Assembly (NCBI RefSeq): GCF_901538265.1
Contig: NZ_LR593886.1
Span: 1,426,001 to 1,490,000 of the forward strand
Reading direction: 5' to 3'
DNA from: Gemmata massiliana
GTDB taxonomy: Bacteria; Planctomycetota; Planctomycetia; Gemmatales; Gemmataceae
DNA: 64,000 nucleotides
Numbering within the stretch: the first letter of the stretch is position 1; the number at the start of each line of letters is the position of its first letter. Shown here piece by piece: positions 52,218-61,073 of the stretch. The notes below the pieces were generated by a model. It saw nothing but the letters and a program-made list of their open reading frames with translations, was not told the origin of the DNA and did not search any database. A program made the position numbers and the translations under genes.

Positions 52218-53215
52218 AAGCTCCCCTGCCGGATACCCTCAAGTCGGTCAAGGACTTTTCCCGGCCGACGATCACGTTCGCGATCGCGCGCGCGAACGGG
52301 TTCGATACCGCGTACATCGGGTGCTCGGACTTCAAGGTGTACCGCGCCGACTTTGCCGCGCCCAAATTCGAGCCGAAGAACCTGTACTCGCACGAGAGCT
52401 ACGTCACCGGCGTCGCGCTCTCGGGCGACACGCTCGTGAGCGGCAGTTACGACGGCAAGTTGATCTGGTTCGATACGGACGAAGGGGACGTGTATCGCAC
52501 CACAGACGCACACGCGAAGTGGATCCGCAAAGTGGTCGCGTCGCCGGACGGGAAATTCGTCGCGAGCGTGGCCGACGACATGGTGTGCAAGGTGTGGGAC
52601 GCTGCAACCGGCCGGCTCGTTCACGCGCTGAGGGGGCACAAGGAGAGGACGCCCAACGACTTCACCTCCATGCTCTACGCGGTGACGTTTTCCGCGGACG
52701 GCAAACTGATCGCGACCGGCGACAAGGTGGGGCACGTTGTCGTGTGGGACGCGGCGACCGGGAAGGAACTGGCCGCCTGCGAAGCGCCCGTCATGTACAC
52801 GTGGGACAAGGTGCAGCGGCTCCACTCCATCGGCGGCGTCCGGTCGCTCGCGTTCTCGCCCGACGGCAAGTCGCTCGCGGTTGGTGGGATGGGGCAGGTC
52901 GGGAACATCGACCACCTCGAGGGCAAGGCGCGCGTGGAGGTGTTCGACTGGAGGACCGGCAAGCGGACGGCCGAGTTTCCTGGCGACAAGTTCGCGGGGC
53001 TGGTGAACCGGCTCGCGTGGGCGCCGGACGGCTCCTGGCTCGTGGGTGCCGGCGGCGCGAGCGAGGGGTTCCTGTGCTTCTTCGACCCGGCCGGCAAGAA
53101 GACGCTGCGCCAGGAGAAGTTGGCGGCGCACGTTCACGACTTCGCCATCTCCGACGCGGGCGACCTCATCACGAGCGTCGGCCACAATCGGATCACGGTA
53201 CACAGGCTCGGGTAA
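52214..53215 (+). CDS. WD40 repeat protein
   Basis: 333 aa, cytoplasmic (no signal). Seven-bladed propeller pattern: SYVTGVALSGDTLVSGSYDG, WIRKVVASPDGKFVASVADD, LYAVTFSADGKLIATGDKVG, VRSLAFSPDGKSLAVGGMGQ, VNRLAWAPDGSWLVGAGGAS, each with WD-like ends (CKVWDAATG, VVVWDAATG, VEVFDWRTG). ATG 52214 overlaps the preceding stop, so translation is coupled. Its association with the retropepsin-like gene may be functional. Followed by a 31-bp inverted repeat. Confidence 0.88.
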   Translation: MKAPLPDTLKSVKDFSRPTITFAIARANGFDTAYIGCSDFKVYRADFAAPKFEPKNLYSHESYVTGVALSGDTLVSGSYDGKLIWFDTDEGDVYRTTDAHAKWIRKVVASPDGKFVASVADDMVCKVWDAATGRLVHALRGHKERTPNDFTSMLYAVTFSADGKLIATGDKVGHVVVWDAATGKELAACEAPVMYTWDKVQRLHSIGGVRSLAFSPDGKSLAVGGMGQVGNIDHLEGKARVEVFDWRTGKRTAEFPGDKFAGLVNRLAWAPDGSWLVGAGGASEGFLCFFDPAGKKTLRQEKLAAHVHDFAISDAGDLITSVGHNRITVHRLG

Positions 53216-53230
53216 GTTGAGTTGCGTAGC

Positions 53231-53304
53231 CCCACCCGCTCGTTAACACTCGCGGTTCGCCCGGAAGTTTCTTGGCGAACCGCGAGTGTTAACGAGCGGG
53301 TGGG
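53231..53304. repeat. Perfect 31-bp inverted repeat, copy 2 of a dispersed family
   Basis: Arms 53231-53261 and 53274-53304, 12-nt loop (CGGAAGTTTCTT). Same arm sequence as 41699-41728 except GG is changed to AA in the left arm and, correspondingly, CC to TT in the right arm. Lies between convergent genes (WD40, plus; response regulator, minus) and can serve as a terminator. Confidence 0.85.
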
Positions 53305-53360
53305 CTTCCACACTTACTCGCTTCCGCACGCGAGTTTCTGATTTGTGACCTGTGACGGTT

Positions 53361-54341
53361 TCAGGACGCGATTGCCGTGTTCCGGCTCTCGGCGCTCGAA
53401 CGGACCTTGGTCAGCGTGACCCGGTTCCCGGCGGTGTTGTACCGCACGTCGGTCATGAACGAACGCATCAGGAGCAGCCCGCGCCCGTTCGGGCGGTCGA
53501 GGAGCGCCGGGTCGATCGCGTCGGGCATGCTCGGCACCTCGAACCCCGTGCCCTCGTCGGTGATGACGAACGTCGCTTTGGCCGGGGTCACGCGCGCCAG
53601 TACGCGGACGCGACGATCGACGAACGGGGGCTGGTACCGGCGCGTCCGTACCAGTGCTTGGAACGCCTCGCCGCCGTTGCTCTTCAGGTCGCCGCCGATT
53701 TCCAGGTTCCCGTGGTAGATCGCGTTTAAGAGTGCTTCTTCGAGCGCGATCCCGACCCGGGTGGCGCTGTGGCGGTTGCACACGTCGAGGGCCAGCAGGT
53801 CCTCGCGGATCTGGGCGACCAGTGGGCCGACCAAGCGCGGGTCGTTTTCGAGCACGAACCGGCTCGTGCGCCCGGTCATCCCGGAGAGCAGTCGTGTGCG
53901 CTCCGACGCCGACTGCGCGTTCGCGAGCACCCGTTCCAGGATGCGCCCGAGATCGGTTACCATCGCCCGCTTCGGGACGTAGTCCGCGGCCCCCGCCTTG
54001 AGCGCGTTGACCGCAACTTGCTCGCTCCCGTGCCCGGTCATCAGGACAACGGGGACGCTCGGGAACCGGTCGCGGACCTGTTCGACCAGCGCGAGCCCGT
54101 CCATCTTCGGCATGTACACGTCGGTGAGAACCAGGTCCGGCTGGTCCTTCTCGATGTGCTGGAGGGCCGCGACCCCGTCGTTGGCGTGCGCGATCTGCCA
54201 CGAGCCCGCGGCGTCGAGTAGTGTGTGGACGATCCGGCGCTGCACGGACGAGTCGTCGACCAGGAGGATCGTCGGGAGAACCTGCGCGATCGATTGCGGT
54301 GCGCTGGGAGCGTCTATGGGAGCACTTGCTTGAGCAGGCAT
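53361..54341 (-). CDS. Response regulator with RsbW-like ATPase output
   Basis: 326 aa. Receiver domain at about 24-140: LLVDDSSVQRRI (acidic pair), phospho-acceptor Asp74 in LVLTDVYMPKMDG, LMTGHGS and the conserved Lys in YVPKRA. A HATPase_c_2 domain at about 190-315, with ALEEALLNAIYHGN (N-box) and DEGTGFEVPS, GRGLLLMRSFMTDV, is like anti-sigma kinases RsbW/SpoIIAB. It probably switches a partner (sigma factor or antagonist) on phosphorylation. ATG 54341 has a GGAAGGTG site. No sigma factor is adjacent. Confidence 0.9.
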   Translation of the reverse strand: MPAQASAPIDAPSAPQSIAQVLPTILLVDDSSVQRRIVHTLLDAAGSWQIAHANDGVAALQHIEKDQPDLVLTDVYMPKMDGLALVEQVRDRFPSVPVVLMTGHGSEQVAVNALKAGAADYVPKRAMVTDLGRILERVLANAQSASERTRLLSGMTGRTSRFVLENDPRLVGPLVAQIREDLLALDVCNRHSATRVGIALEEALLNAIYHGNLEIGGDLKSNGGEAFQALVRTRRYQPPFVDRRVRVLARVTPAKATFVITDEGTGFEVPSMPDAIDPALLDRPNGRGLLLMRSFMTDVRYNTAGNRVTLTKVRSSAESRNTAIAS

Positions 54342-54516
54342 GTCGGCGCACCTTCCACGGCTTCGGCCGGATCGGACCGAGTGAACGTACAGATTCCACC
54401 GTAGAACAGGGCCGACCGGCGCGCGAAGCGGGCGCCGGGGTTGCCAGGTATTTCTTCCGCGGAACACCCGGGGTTCTGCATTAGCACGAATCGTTCGCGC
54501 CGGCGCGAACACGCGG

Positions 54517-55704
54517 TCAGATCCGGACGAAGATTTTGTGCCGGTACAGCCACCACAGAACGAGCCAGAATGTGGTCAGGAACGCGAACCCGCTCGCCAG
54601 CGGCTCATACGATCCGGCCTGTGCGAAGATGTTCGCGCCGAGGTGCGTTTTGAACGAATCGAGTATGAATCCTTTGATTAGGTGCTCGCCGGCGTAGGCC
54701 ACGATCGAGTTCGCGCCGATCACCTTCAGCGGGAACGCCCACCCACCGGGTAACCCGGTGTCGAGTAGCGCCGAGAATAGTGCGAGCAGGAGGAAGCACC
54801 ACCCGCCGCTGAACAGCACCCACGCGGGCGTCCAGATGCGTTTCACGTTCGGGCAGACGCCGGCCGCGTCGAGCCCCCAACCGGCCGCCAGGAGAACGAT
54901 CCCCAACCCCACGAACCGCCCGATCTTCGCGCCCGGTGTGGTCGGAGCGCGCAACCACCCACCCGCAATCAGTCCGAGGATCATCGTCGCGAGCGTGGGG
55001 ATGAAACTGAGCGTCGCGTAGCCGCCGCGGTTGTGAGTGAAGGGCGTCTCGCGCGGGAACAGGTTGAGGAACCACACGTCAAACGCCCACGCCGCGTTAG
55101 TGTTCTTGTCCCAGTGTGCCGCGAACCCGGTCGGGCGCTCGGCCTCGGGTAGTCCGCTCACGGCCCGGTAATCGAAATCCGGGGCGGGGAGCGGGTACAG
55201 CGCGAACACAGCCCAATAGCCCACAAGGAGCGCGCCGACCGCGACCCACTGCCACACGGGACGCACGCGCCCGAGCACGAACAGGAACACGTACCCGAGG
55301 CCGATCTGCGAGAGCGTGTCTTCAAACGTGAAGTTTGTTTGTGACTTCCCGACCGAGCGCAGGAACACCCCGAGCGCGACGAGCAGGAACGCGCGCCAGA
55401 AGGCGTGCAGCCAGCTCACCCAGGGCGCTTCTACCCGGGCCGCACGCGACGCGAGCGAGAAGGGCAGGGCGACTCCGACCAGGAAGGAAAACGACGGCTG
55501 AATCAGGTCGTGTAGCGAGCACCCGCGCCACGCGACGTGGTCCTGGTGGTGCGCGAGGAAGCTCCAGAACTCGGAACCCGGAAGCGCTTTCTTCATCGCT
55601 CCGAAGCGCAGCACCTCGGCCATCATCAGGAACATGATGAACCCGCGGTACGCATCCACGGACGCGATGCGCGCCGCGCGCGGGGAGTGTTCAGGCGACG
55701 ACAT
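54517..55704 (-). CDS. Multispanning membrane protein, HGSNAT/DUF5009-like acyltransferase
   Basis: 395 aa with about ten transmembrane segments. The start VDAYRGFIMFLMMAEVLRFG (D-x-Y-R-G) and the Trp/His-rich loop HHQDHVAWRGCSLHDLIQPS fit the DUF5009/HGSNAT-like group of membrane acyltransferases, which transfer acyl groups to extracytoplasmic sugars. Later helices include FIPTLATMILGLIAGGWLRA and VIGANSIVAYAGEHLIKGFI. Substrate unknown. ATG 55704 with GGGAG site. Confidence 0.8.
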   Translation of the reverse strand: MSSPEHSPRAARIASVDAYRGFIMFLMMAEVLRFGAMKKALPGSEFWSFLAHHQDHVAWRGCSLHDLIQPSFSFLVGVALPFSLASRAARVEAPWVSWLHAFWRAFLLVALGVFLRSVGKSQTNFTFEDTLSQIGLGYVFLFVLGRVRPVWQWVAVGALLVGYWAVFALYPLPAPDFDYRAVSGLPEAERPTGFAAHWDKNTNAAWAFDVWFLNLFPRETPFTHNRGGYATLSFIPTLATMILGLIAGGWLRAPTTPGAKIGRFVGLGIVLLAAGWGLDAAGVCPNVKRIWTPAWVLFSGGWCFLLLALFSALLDTGLPGGWAFPLKVIGANSIVAYAGEHLIKGFILDSFKTHLGANIFAQAGSYEPLASGFAFLTTFWLVLWWLYRHKIFVRI

Positions 55705-55730
55705 GGCGCTCCCGGAGAGTGAAAATGACG

Positions 55731-55779
55731 AGTGGGGAGTGAGAAACCGGGGTGCGTCCCCGATCCCTCACTCCCCACT
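55731..55779 (-). terminator. Nested hairpin after the WD40 gene
   Basis: AGTGGGGAGTGAG (55731-55743) pairs with CTCACTCCCCACT (55767-55779); inside, CGGGG (55748-55752) pairs with CCCCG (55758-55762). It lies 24 bp past the stop of the minus-strand WD40 gene and before the acyltransferase start. Confidence 0.55.
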
Positions 55780-55802
55780 CTATTCGTCACTACCTGTTCG
55801 CG

Positions 55803-57668
55803 TCAGTCCAACCGCTTGTTGGCCCCGGCGGAGAGCAGCGGCAGGCGCCACTTGCGGGCGCTCTTGTCCCAGCTCGCGGAGTACACCGACCGGCCGTCCG
55901 GAGCGAAGCACACGCCCTGAACGCCGTCCGCGTGGCCCTCCAGTTTCTTCAGTTCCTTGCCGCTGTCGAAGTCCCAGATGCGGACCGTCTTATCGTAGCT
56001 CGCAGACGCCACGAGCTTGTTGTCCGGGCTGAGGGCGATCTGGTACACCTGTTCGGTGTGGCCCTTGAACCGGCGCTGTTCCTTGCCGGTGGCCACTTCC
56101 CACACGTGAACGTCCTTGCCGCGTGCGCCCGACAGCGCGGTCTTCCCGTCGGCGCTGACGACGATGGTGTAGACCATCATCCCGTCGTGCCGGTCGTACT
56201 TGCTCACCACGTCGCCCGTTTTGCCGTCGTACACGGTGATGACGCCCGCGTCGTTACCGGCCAGCACGAACTTGCCGTCCTGGGAGACCGCGACGCTCTC
56301 GACCGATTCCTTGCCGTCGCCGTAGCGCTTCACTTCTTTGCCCGTCTTCAGATCCCACGCGCGGCAGGTTTTGTCGCTCGCGCCGGAGATCAGTGTCTTC
56401 CCGTCGGCGGTGAGGGCCAACCCGCGGATCGCGACCGTGTGGCCCTTGATCTGGGCCGTTTCCTTACCCGACTTCAGATCCCACACGCGGATGATGTTGT
56501 CCCCACCGGCGGTTACCGCTTGGGCGCTGTCGGGCGTTAGGACCACGCTACCGACCCAGCCCGTGTGCCCTTCGAGCACCTTCAGGCACTTGCCGGTTCG
56601 GGTGTCCCACACGCGCACCGAGTTGTCGTTGCTGACAGTAACAAGCGTCTTGCCGTCGAGCGTGGCGGCGGCGGTGGCCACGGCCCCGGTGTGCCCCTGG
56701 AAGGACAGGTTGAAGAGGGCCGGGTAGTTCTTTTCGATGTCCTTGACGCGCTCGTTGCTGGCCTTCAGTTCTTCGTCGTTCGCCGCAACCGCGATCGCCG
56801 CCGAGTACCACTCCCAGGCGCGGTCGATCACGCGCCGCTGTTCTAGCCCCCGGAACTCTTGTGCGAGCTTGTACCACGCCTCACCGACCGCGGCCCGGTC
56901 CTTCGAGGTCTTGGGGTTAGCAAGGTCCAGGGTCGCGGCGGCCGCGAGTTCCTTGCGCGCGGCTTTTTCGAGGTACTTCAGCCCCACGTCCCAGCGCCCG
57001 CGGGTGAAGGCCTGGTACCGGCCGAGGGTTTCGCTCGCGGCGGGGTCGTTCGGCTTCGCCTTGATCGCGCCCTGGGCTGCTGTGAGCGCCTCGGCTTCAC
57101 GCAGGAGCCGGCGGGCTTCCAGCGTGGCGTCCGGGTCTTCGGCTTTCTTGGCCGCGGTCGCGAGCAGCTTGCCGAGGACGACGGTGGTCGTGAAGTCCTC
57201 GCGCTCGAACGCGGACGACGCGGCCTCGGTGGTGAGCGCGATCAGCCCGGTGTCCTCGGTCGAGGCGAGGGCCGCATCGCCCAGGAGCTTGATCGTGTCC
57301 GGGGCGAGGTTCTGGTCCACGCCCGGGAACTTGGTACTGAGCGCCACGAGTGCGTCGAGGGTAAGCCGGACGTCCCCGCTCACGGCCGCGAGCTGGCGGG
57401 CCTCGTCGTAGCTCGCGTACTGCATCGCGGGCGTCTTGCGCTTGGGGGCCTCGGTGTACAGCTTCTTGGCGAGATCCTTCTTCGCCTTGGCGTCCATTTC
57501 GGCCGCCTTGTAGTGCTTCTCGTAGGCGTCGCGCAGCGCGTCAACGGACTCCTTCACGTCTTTGGGAGTCGGCAGGTCCGGTTCGCTCGCGGCCGTCGCC
57601 AGCCCGAAGGCGGTGAGCGCGAAGAGCGCCGGCGCGACGATCCGGAGCCGGGTAACTCGAATAGACAT
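55803..57668 (-). CDS. Exported WD40 protein with helical N-terminal domain
   Basis: 621 aa. Signal peptide at the start (MSIRVTRLRIVAPALFALTA). Residues about 30-320 are helical/TPR-like with many Ala/Lys (AQGAIKAKPNDPAASETLGR, GRWDVGLKYLEKAARKELAA). Residues 325-615 hold a seven-bladed WD40 propeller, with GH...WD signatures: FQGHTGAVATAA ... VRVWDTRTG, LEGHTGWVGSVV ... IRVWDLKSG, IKGHTVAIRGLA, FKGHTEQVYQIA, LEGHADGVQGVC. A periplasmic scaffold role is likely. ATG 57668 (AGAGGGA site); longer frame upstream has no homology. Divergent from pdxA. Confidence 0.9.
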   Translation of the reverse strand: MSIRVTRLRIVAPALFALTAFGLATAASEPDLPTPKDVKESVDALRDAYEKHYKAAEMDAKAKKDLAKKLYTEAPKRKTPAMQYASYDEARQLAAVSGDVRLTLDALVALSTKFPGVDQNLAPDTIKLLGDAALASTEDTGLIALTTEAASSAFEREDFTTTVVLGKLLATAAKKAEDPDATLEARRLLREAEALTAAQGAIKAKPNDPAASETLGRYQAFTRGRWDVGLKYLEKAARKELAAAATLDLANPKTSKDRAAVGEAWYKLAQEFRGLEQRRVIDRAWEWYSAAIAVAANDEELKASNERVKDIEKNYPALFNLSFQGHTGAVATAAATLDGKTLVTVSNDNSVRVWDTRTGKCLKVLEGHTGWVGSVVLTPDSAQAVTAGGDNIIRVWDLKSGKETAQIKGHTVAIRGLALTADGKTLISGASDKTCRAWDLKTGKEVKRYGDGKESVESVAVSQDGKFVLAGNDAGVITVYDGKTGDVVSKYDRHDGMMVYTIVVSADGKTALSGARGKDVHVWEVATGKEQRRFKGHTEQVYQIALSPDNKLVASASYDKTVRIWDFDSGKELKKLEGHADGVQGVCFAPDGRSVYSASWDKSARKWRLPLLSAGANKRLD

Positions 57669-57820
57669 GAACGGTCCCTCTGGGGAGCATCGAGTGGTGG
57701 TACCGTACAATTGGGGGAGGTCGCGGAATAAAAAGCCGAATAGTATCCGCAACTTACCTAGTACCCGCATTCTACCCCCGTGTAATAGCCTCGCAAGCAA
57801 CGGACCCGCGAGAAGGCACG

Positions 57821-58828
57821 ATGACGCAACTTCCCAGAATCGCAATCACTACAGGTGATCCAGCCGGCGTTGGCCCTGAATTGTGCTTAAAGCTGCTGCG
57901 CGACGAGCGAGTGCGAGAACTCTGTGTGCCGGTGGTGATCGGGGACGCCGACGTACTCGCGCGCCTAGCCCGGCACCTCGGGTGGCCGGAACCAGAGCGG
58001 GTGCTCGACCGGACCGAATGGGCGAACTTTAACGGTGCCAATGATGCGGCGTGCGTTCTCGACCTGAAGGCGATTGATGCCGGTATGGTGCGACCGGGTA
58101 CGGTGTCCGCGGCGTGCGGGAAGGCGGCTTACGATTATGTGAATTGTGCCATCGACGAGGCTCTTGCCGGGCGCGTGGACGCGATCGCGACCGGCCCACT
58201 ACATAAGGAAGCCCTCCACGCGGCCGGCATCCCGTTCCCGGGGCACACGGAGATCCTCGCGAGCCGCACGAACGCGGACCGCTCCTGCATGATGCTCACG
58301 GCCGAAGCGATCACGTGCAGCCTCGTCACCGTTCACGTCGGGTACCGCGAGGTGCCCGCCCTTCTCACTACGGAACGCATCCGCGACACGATCGACCTCA
58401 CGGCCGCCGCGATCCAGCGCATTCGCGGGCGCGCGCCGCGGCTCCTGGTGTGCGGGCTGAACCCGCACGCGGGCGAGCACGGACTGTTCGGTGACAGCGA
58501 AGAGGAACGCATCATCCTCCCCGCAATCGAGTCCGCGCGGGCGGCGGGAATCGACGTGGACGGGCCGCTCCCGCCGGACACGGCGTTCCTACCGAAGTAC
58601 CGCGCCGCGTGCGATGCCTACGTGTGCATGTACCACGATCAGGGGCTGATTCCACTGAAAGCGCTCGCGTTCGAGGAGGCGGTCAACATTACGCTCGGGC
58701 TACCCATCGTGCGCACGAGCGTCGACCACGGAACCGCGTTCGACATTGCGTGGAAGGGAGTCGCCGACGTGTCGAGTTTCGTGCAGGCGGTCAAGCTCGC
58801 GGCGAAGCTCTGCGGGAGCGCGAACTGA
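57821..58828 (+). CDS. pdxA: 4-hydroxythreonine-4-phosphate dehydrogenase
   Basis: 335 aa. Oxidises 4-phosphohydroxy-L-threonine in vitamin B6 (PLP) synthesis. Motifs: ITTGDPAGVGPELCLK, VDAIATGPLHKEALHAAGIP, GHTEILASRTN (metal-binding His), VTVHVGYREVPALLT, LNPHAGEHGLFGDSEEE, AYVCMYHDQGLIPLKAL (metal-binding His), LPIVRTSVDHGTAFDIAWKG. Full length and all metal-site histidines present. ATG 57821. Divergent from the WD40 gene. Confidence 0.95.
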   Translation: MTQLPRIAITTGDPAGVGPELCLKLLRDERVRELCVPVVIGDADVLARLARHLGWPEPERVLDRTEWANFNGANDAACVLDLKAIDAGMVRPGTVSAACGKAAYDYVNCAIDEALAGRVDAIATGPLHKEALHAAGIPFPGHTEILASRTNADRSCMMLTAEAITCSLVTVHVGYREVPALLTTERIRDTIDLTAAAIQRIRGRAPRLLVCGLNPHAGEHGLFGDSEEERIILPAIESARAAGIDVDGPLPPDTAFLPKYRAACDAYVCMYHDQGLIPLKALAFEEAVNITLGLPIVRTSVDHGTAFDIAWKGVADVSSFVQAVKLAAKLCGSAN

Positions 58829-58911
58829 CCGGGAGGCTCCAAACGGCTACCGCGCTTGCACCCGGCGCGGGCACCGCATACCATCCTCTTCACCACACTC
58901 GGGAAGTGACG

Positions 58912-60678
58912 ATGGCCCGTGACCGCAAACTCCCGCCCACCGGAAACGGCCCCGACTGGGACCGCACCGTGCGCCTGTTCCAATCGGGCGCGCCGGAATT
59001 CGTGGAGGCGATCCGCCAGCGCACGAACGCGCCCGCACTGGCCACGTTCGCCGAGACGTGGTGGACGGACCCGCGGATCGAGGCCAAGCGCCTGCTGTTC
59101 AGTTACCTGGACCTCCCGTTCAACTCCCCGCGGCACGAGCCGCTCGTCAAGCGGTTGTTCAAGTTCGCGGACACGACCGGCGACGACGCGGTGATGGCCC
59201 GGTTCCTCGTCGGGTTCGATCGCACCATCCGGCGCCGGCGCGCGACGAAGCAGAAGTACAATTATCGTTCGCGCGCCTACGAGTCATACGAGTCTGTTTC
59301 GACCCCCGGCGACACGACGCTCTCGCGCGACGACCGCTCGTACTCGGGACCGTGGTTCAGCCAGAACCGCGAGCAATTTACGCGGGGCAAGTTCCTGTTC
59401 TCAGTGGCCACGCGGAACTACTTGCGCCGGCGGGCGTGGCGGTACTTCCGCAAGCTCGGGCGCAAGGAGCCGGCCCGTTACATCCCGGCGGTCTGCGCGG
59501 CGCTGAAGCTCTACACCGACGCGGACGTTCCCGACGGCCTCGCGCTGCTCGACAATTGGGGACTGGTTCACGTCCTGTTCCACCACTCTCCCACGATCGT
59601 CTCGAAGCCGGCGGGGTGGCGCGTCGCGGACGGGGGAACGCTGGCACGGTTGCAGCCGGACCCGATGTTCCGCAAGTTGTGGCTACGCAGCCCGGAGCCG
59701 ATTTTCGACCTGCTCGTGACCGCGAAGTGCCGGGTGGTCGCGACGTGGGCGGTGCAGATGCTCCGCCGGCACTTCCCGGACCGGCTCGCGCAGCTCACGC
59801 TCGACGAGATCCTCGCCTGGGTGACCGCGCCCAACACCGCGCTGAACGAACTCGCGATGGAGTTGCTCGAAGCGCGCGGCGGGCTGGAAGAGGTCAGCAT
59901 CGAGCAGTGGTTGCGCATCACGGACGCGGTGCGCACGGACCTGCTCGACCGGATCTGCGCGATGGTCGAGCGGAACGTGAAGCCGGAGTTGGTTACGTTC
60001 GCGTCCGCGATGCGGCTCGCGATGCAGCGCCCGGTTCCGCTCGCGCGTCTGGGGTTCGCGTTCCTCAAAGGTAAGAAGCCGCGTTCGCCGGAGGAACTGA
60101 CCGCGGTGTTCAACTTGCGGAACGCAGAGGCCGAGCCGCTCCGCGTTGATCTCGTGAAGTGGGCGTGCGAGGTGCTGAGCGAGCGAAGGGACTTTGACCC
60201 GTTGTGGGTGCTGGAGTTCCTTGACAGCCGCTTCGAGGAGGTGCGCGAGGTCGGCTGGGAGTGGCTCCAGACCGAACCGCGTGCGCGCGACGCGATCCTG
60301 GTGTGGCAGCGGCTCCTGGAGTCGCCCTACGACAACATTCGGTTACGCTTGGTGGGAATGTTGGAAGACCGGGCCAAGGAACCGACGGGGCTGACGAAGT
60401 TCTCTCCGGAGCGCGTGCGATTCCTGTGGGCCACGGTGCTCCTGAACGTTCACCGCGGGAGCCGCGCGAAACCGTTCGTGGTGCGGCAAATTATTGATCG
60501 CCTCACGGACCACCCGGACGAGGCCGGCGACCTGCTCCCGATGGTTGCGGTCGCGCTGCGCTCGGTGCGCGGGCCGGAGTTCCGTGCGGGGTTGGCCGGC
60601 GTTGCGGGCTTCGTTGCGAAGAACCCGACGCGGAAGCCGCTCGTGGAAGCGGTCTTTCCGGAGTTACAGTGGAACTAA
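58912..60678 (+). CDS. Large HEAT-like helical protein of unknown function
   Basis: 588 aa from ATG 58912, 83 bp after pdxA. Soluble, no signal. It is rich in Arg/Leu/Trp and appears as an alpha solenoid (HEAT-like) with motifs such as ALATFAETWWTDPRIEAKRL, LVTAKCRVVATWAVQMLRRH, EEVREVGWEWLQTEPRARDA, YDNIRLRLVGMLEDRAKE. The basic stretch RRRRATKQKYNYRSR and aromatic linker are unusual. I cannot name the family. The SWIM gene about 640 bp downstream on the same strand may be functionally linked. Confidence 0.8.
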   Translation: MARDRKLPPTGNGPDWDRTVRLFQSGAPEFVEAIRQRTNAPALATFAETWWTDPRIEAKRLLFSYLDLPFNSPRHEPLVKRLFKFADTTGDDAVMARFLVGFDRTIRRRRATKQKYNYRSRAYESYESVSTPGDTTLSRDDRSYSGPWFSQNREQFTRGKFLFSVATRNYLRRRAWRYFRKLGRKEPARYIPAVCAALKLYTDADVPDGLALLDNWGLVHVLFHHSPTIVSKPAGWRVADGGTLARLQPDPMFRKLWLRSPEPIFDLLVTAKCRVVATWAVQMLRRHFPDRLAQLTLDEILAWVTAPNTALNELAMELLEARGGLEEVSIEQWLRITDAVRTDLLDRICAMVERNVKPELVTFASAMRLAMQRPVPLARLGFAFLKGKKPRSPEELTAVFNLRNAEAEPLRVDLVKWACEVLSERRDFDPLWVLEFLDSRFEEVREVGWEWLQTEPRARDAILVWQRLLESPYDNIRLRLVGMLEDRAKEPTGLTKFSPERVRFLWATVLLNVHRGSRAKPFVVRQIIDRLTDHPDEAGDLLPMVAVALRSVRGPEFRAGLAGVAGFVAKNPTRKPLVEAVFPELQWN

Positions 60679-60683
60679 ATCGT

Positions 60684-60712
60684 GTGCCCCGCTCACACAA
60701 TGAACGGGGCAC
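60684..60712 (+). terminator. Terminator-like hairpin
   Basis: GTGCCCCG (60684-60691) pairs with CGGGGCAC (60705-60712) around a 13-nt loop, 6 bp past the stop of the HEAT-like gene. No U-tract. Confidence 0.5.
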
Positions 60713-60723
60713 GAAAGAGCTTA

Positions 60724-60935
60724 CGGTGTCCGTCGCGATCCGAGACCACCATGCTGCGATGTTCCGTCGCGGTTGAAGTTGCTCGCGATTGCGTCCCCAG
60801 GTGCGTTGTTCTTGTTCGCCGTGGCGTAAGGCCATGCGGCGAGCTGAATCAACCCGAGTCCTCGCCGCATGGCCTTACGCCACGGCGTCGTGAACGCATC
60901 TGGTCCTCGATTGAAGTCGGTTGCGGCGGACACCG
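60724..60935. repeat. Variable-stem hairpin element, copy A
   Basis: 212 nt. Outer stem 60724-60736 / 60923-60935 (12 of 13 pairs). Conserved 5' module about 60740-60816 (GCGATTGCGTCCCC, GTGCGTTGTTCTT). Inner perfect 27-bp stem 60817-60843 / 60861-60887. Apical 17-nt loop CTGAATCAACCCGAGTC (60844-60860). Conserved 3' module about 60888-60920 (GAACGCATCTGGTCC, ATTGAAGTCGG). The inner stem sequence is unrelated to those of copies B and C. Confidence 0.85.
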
Positions 60936-60948
60936 CAATACAAGGGTG

Positions 60949-61053
60949 AACCCCGCCCGCAAGGGCGGTGGGTAGCCCAACAATTAATGGCAATGGTGAT
61001 TGGCGGTCAACCTTTGGTAGTGAGTTTCACCCACCGCCCTTGCGGGCGGGGTT
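60949..61053. repeat. 25-bp inverted repeat with self-complementary arms
   Basis: Arms 60949-60973 and 61029-61053 are perfect complements across a 55-nt loop. Each arm can also fold alone: CCGCCC-GCAA-GGGCGG on the left, CCGCCC-TTGC-GGGCGG on the right. It sits exactly between hairpin elements A and B. A related single hairpin with changed but paired stem lies at 63803-63818, just after element C. Confidence 0.8.
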
Positions 61054-61073
61054 CGCCAAGATTGCCAAAACTT

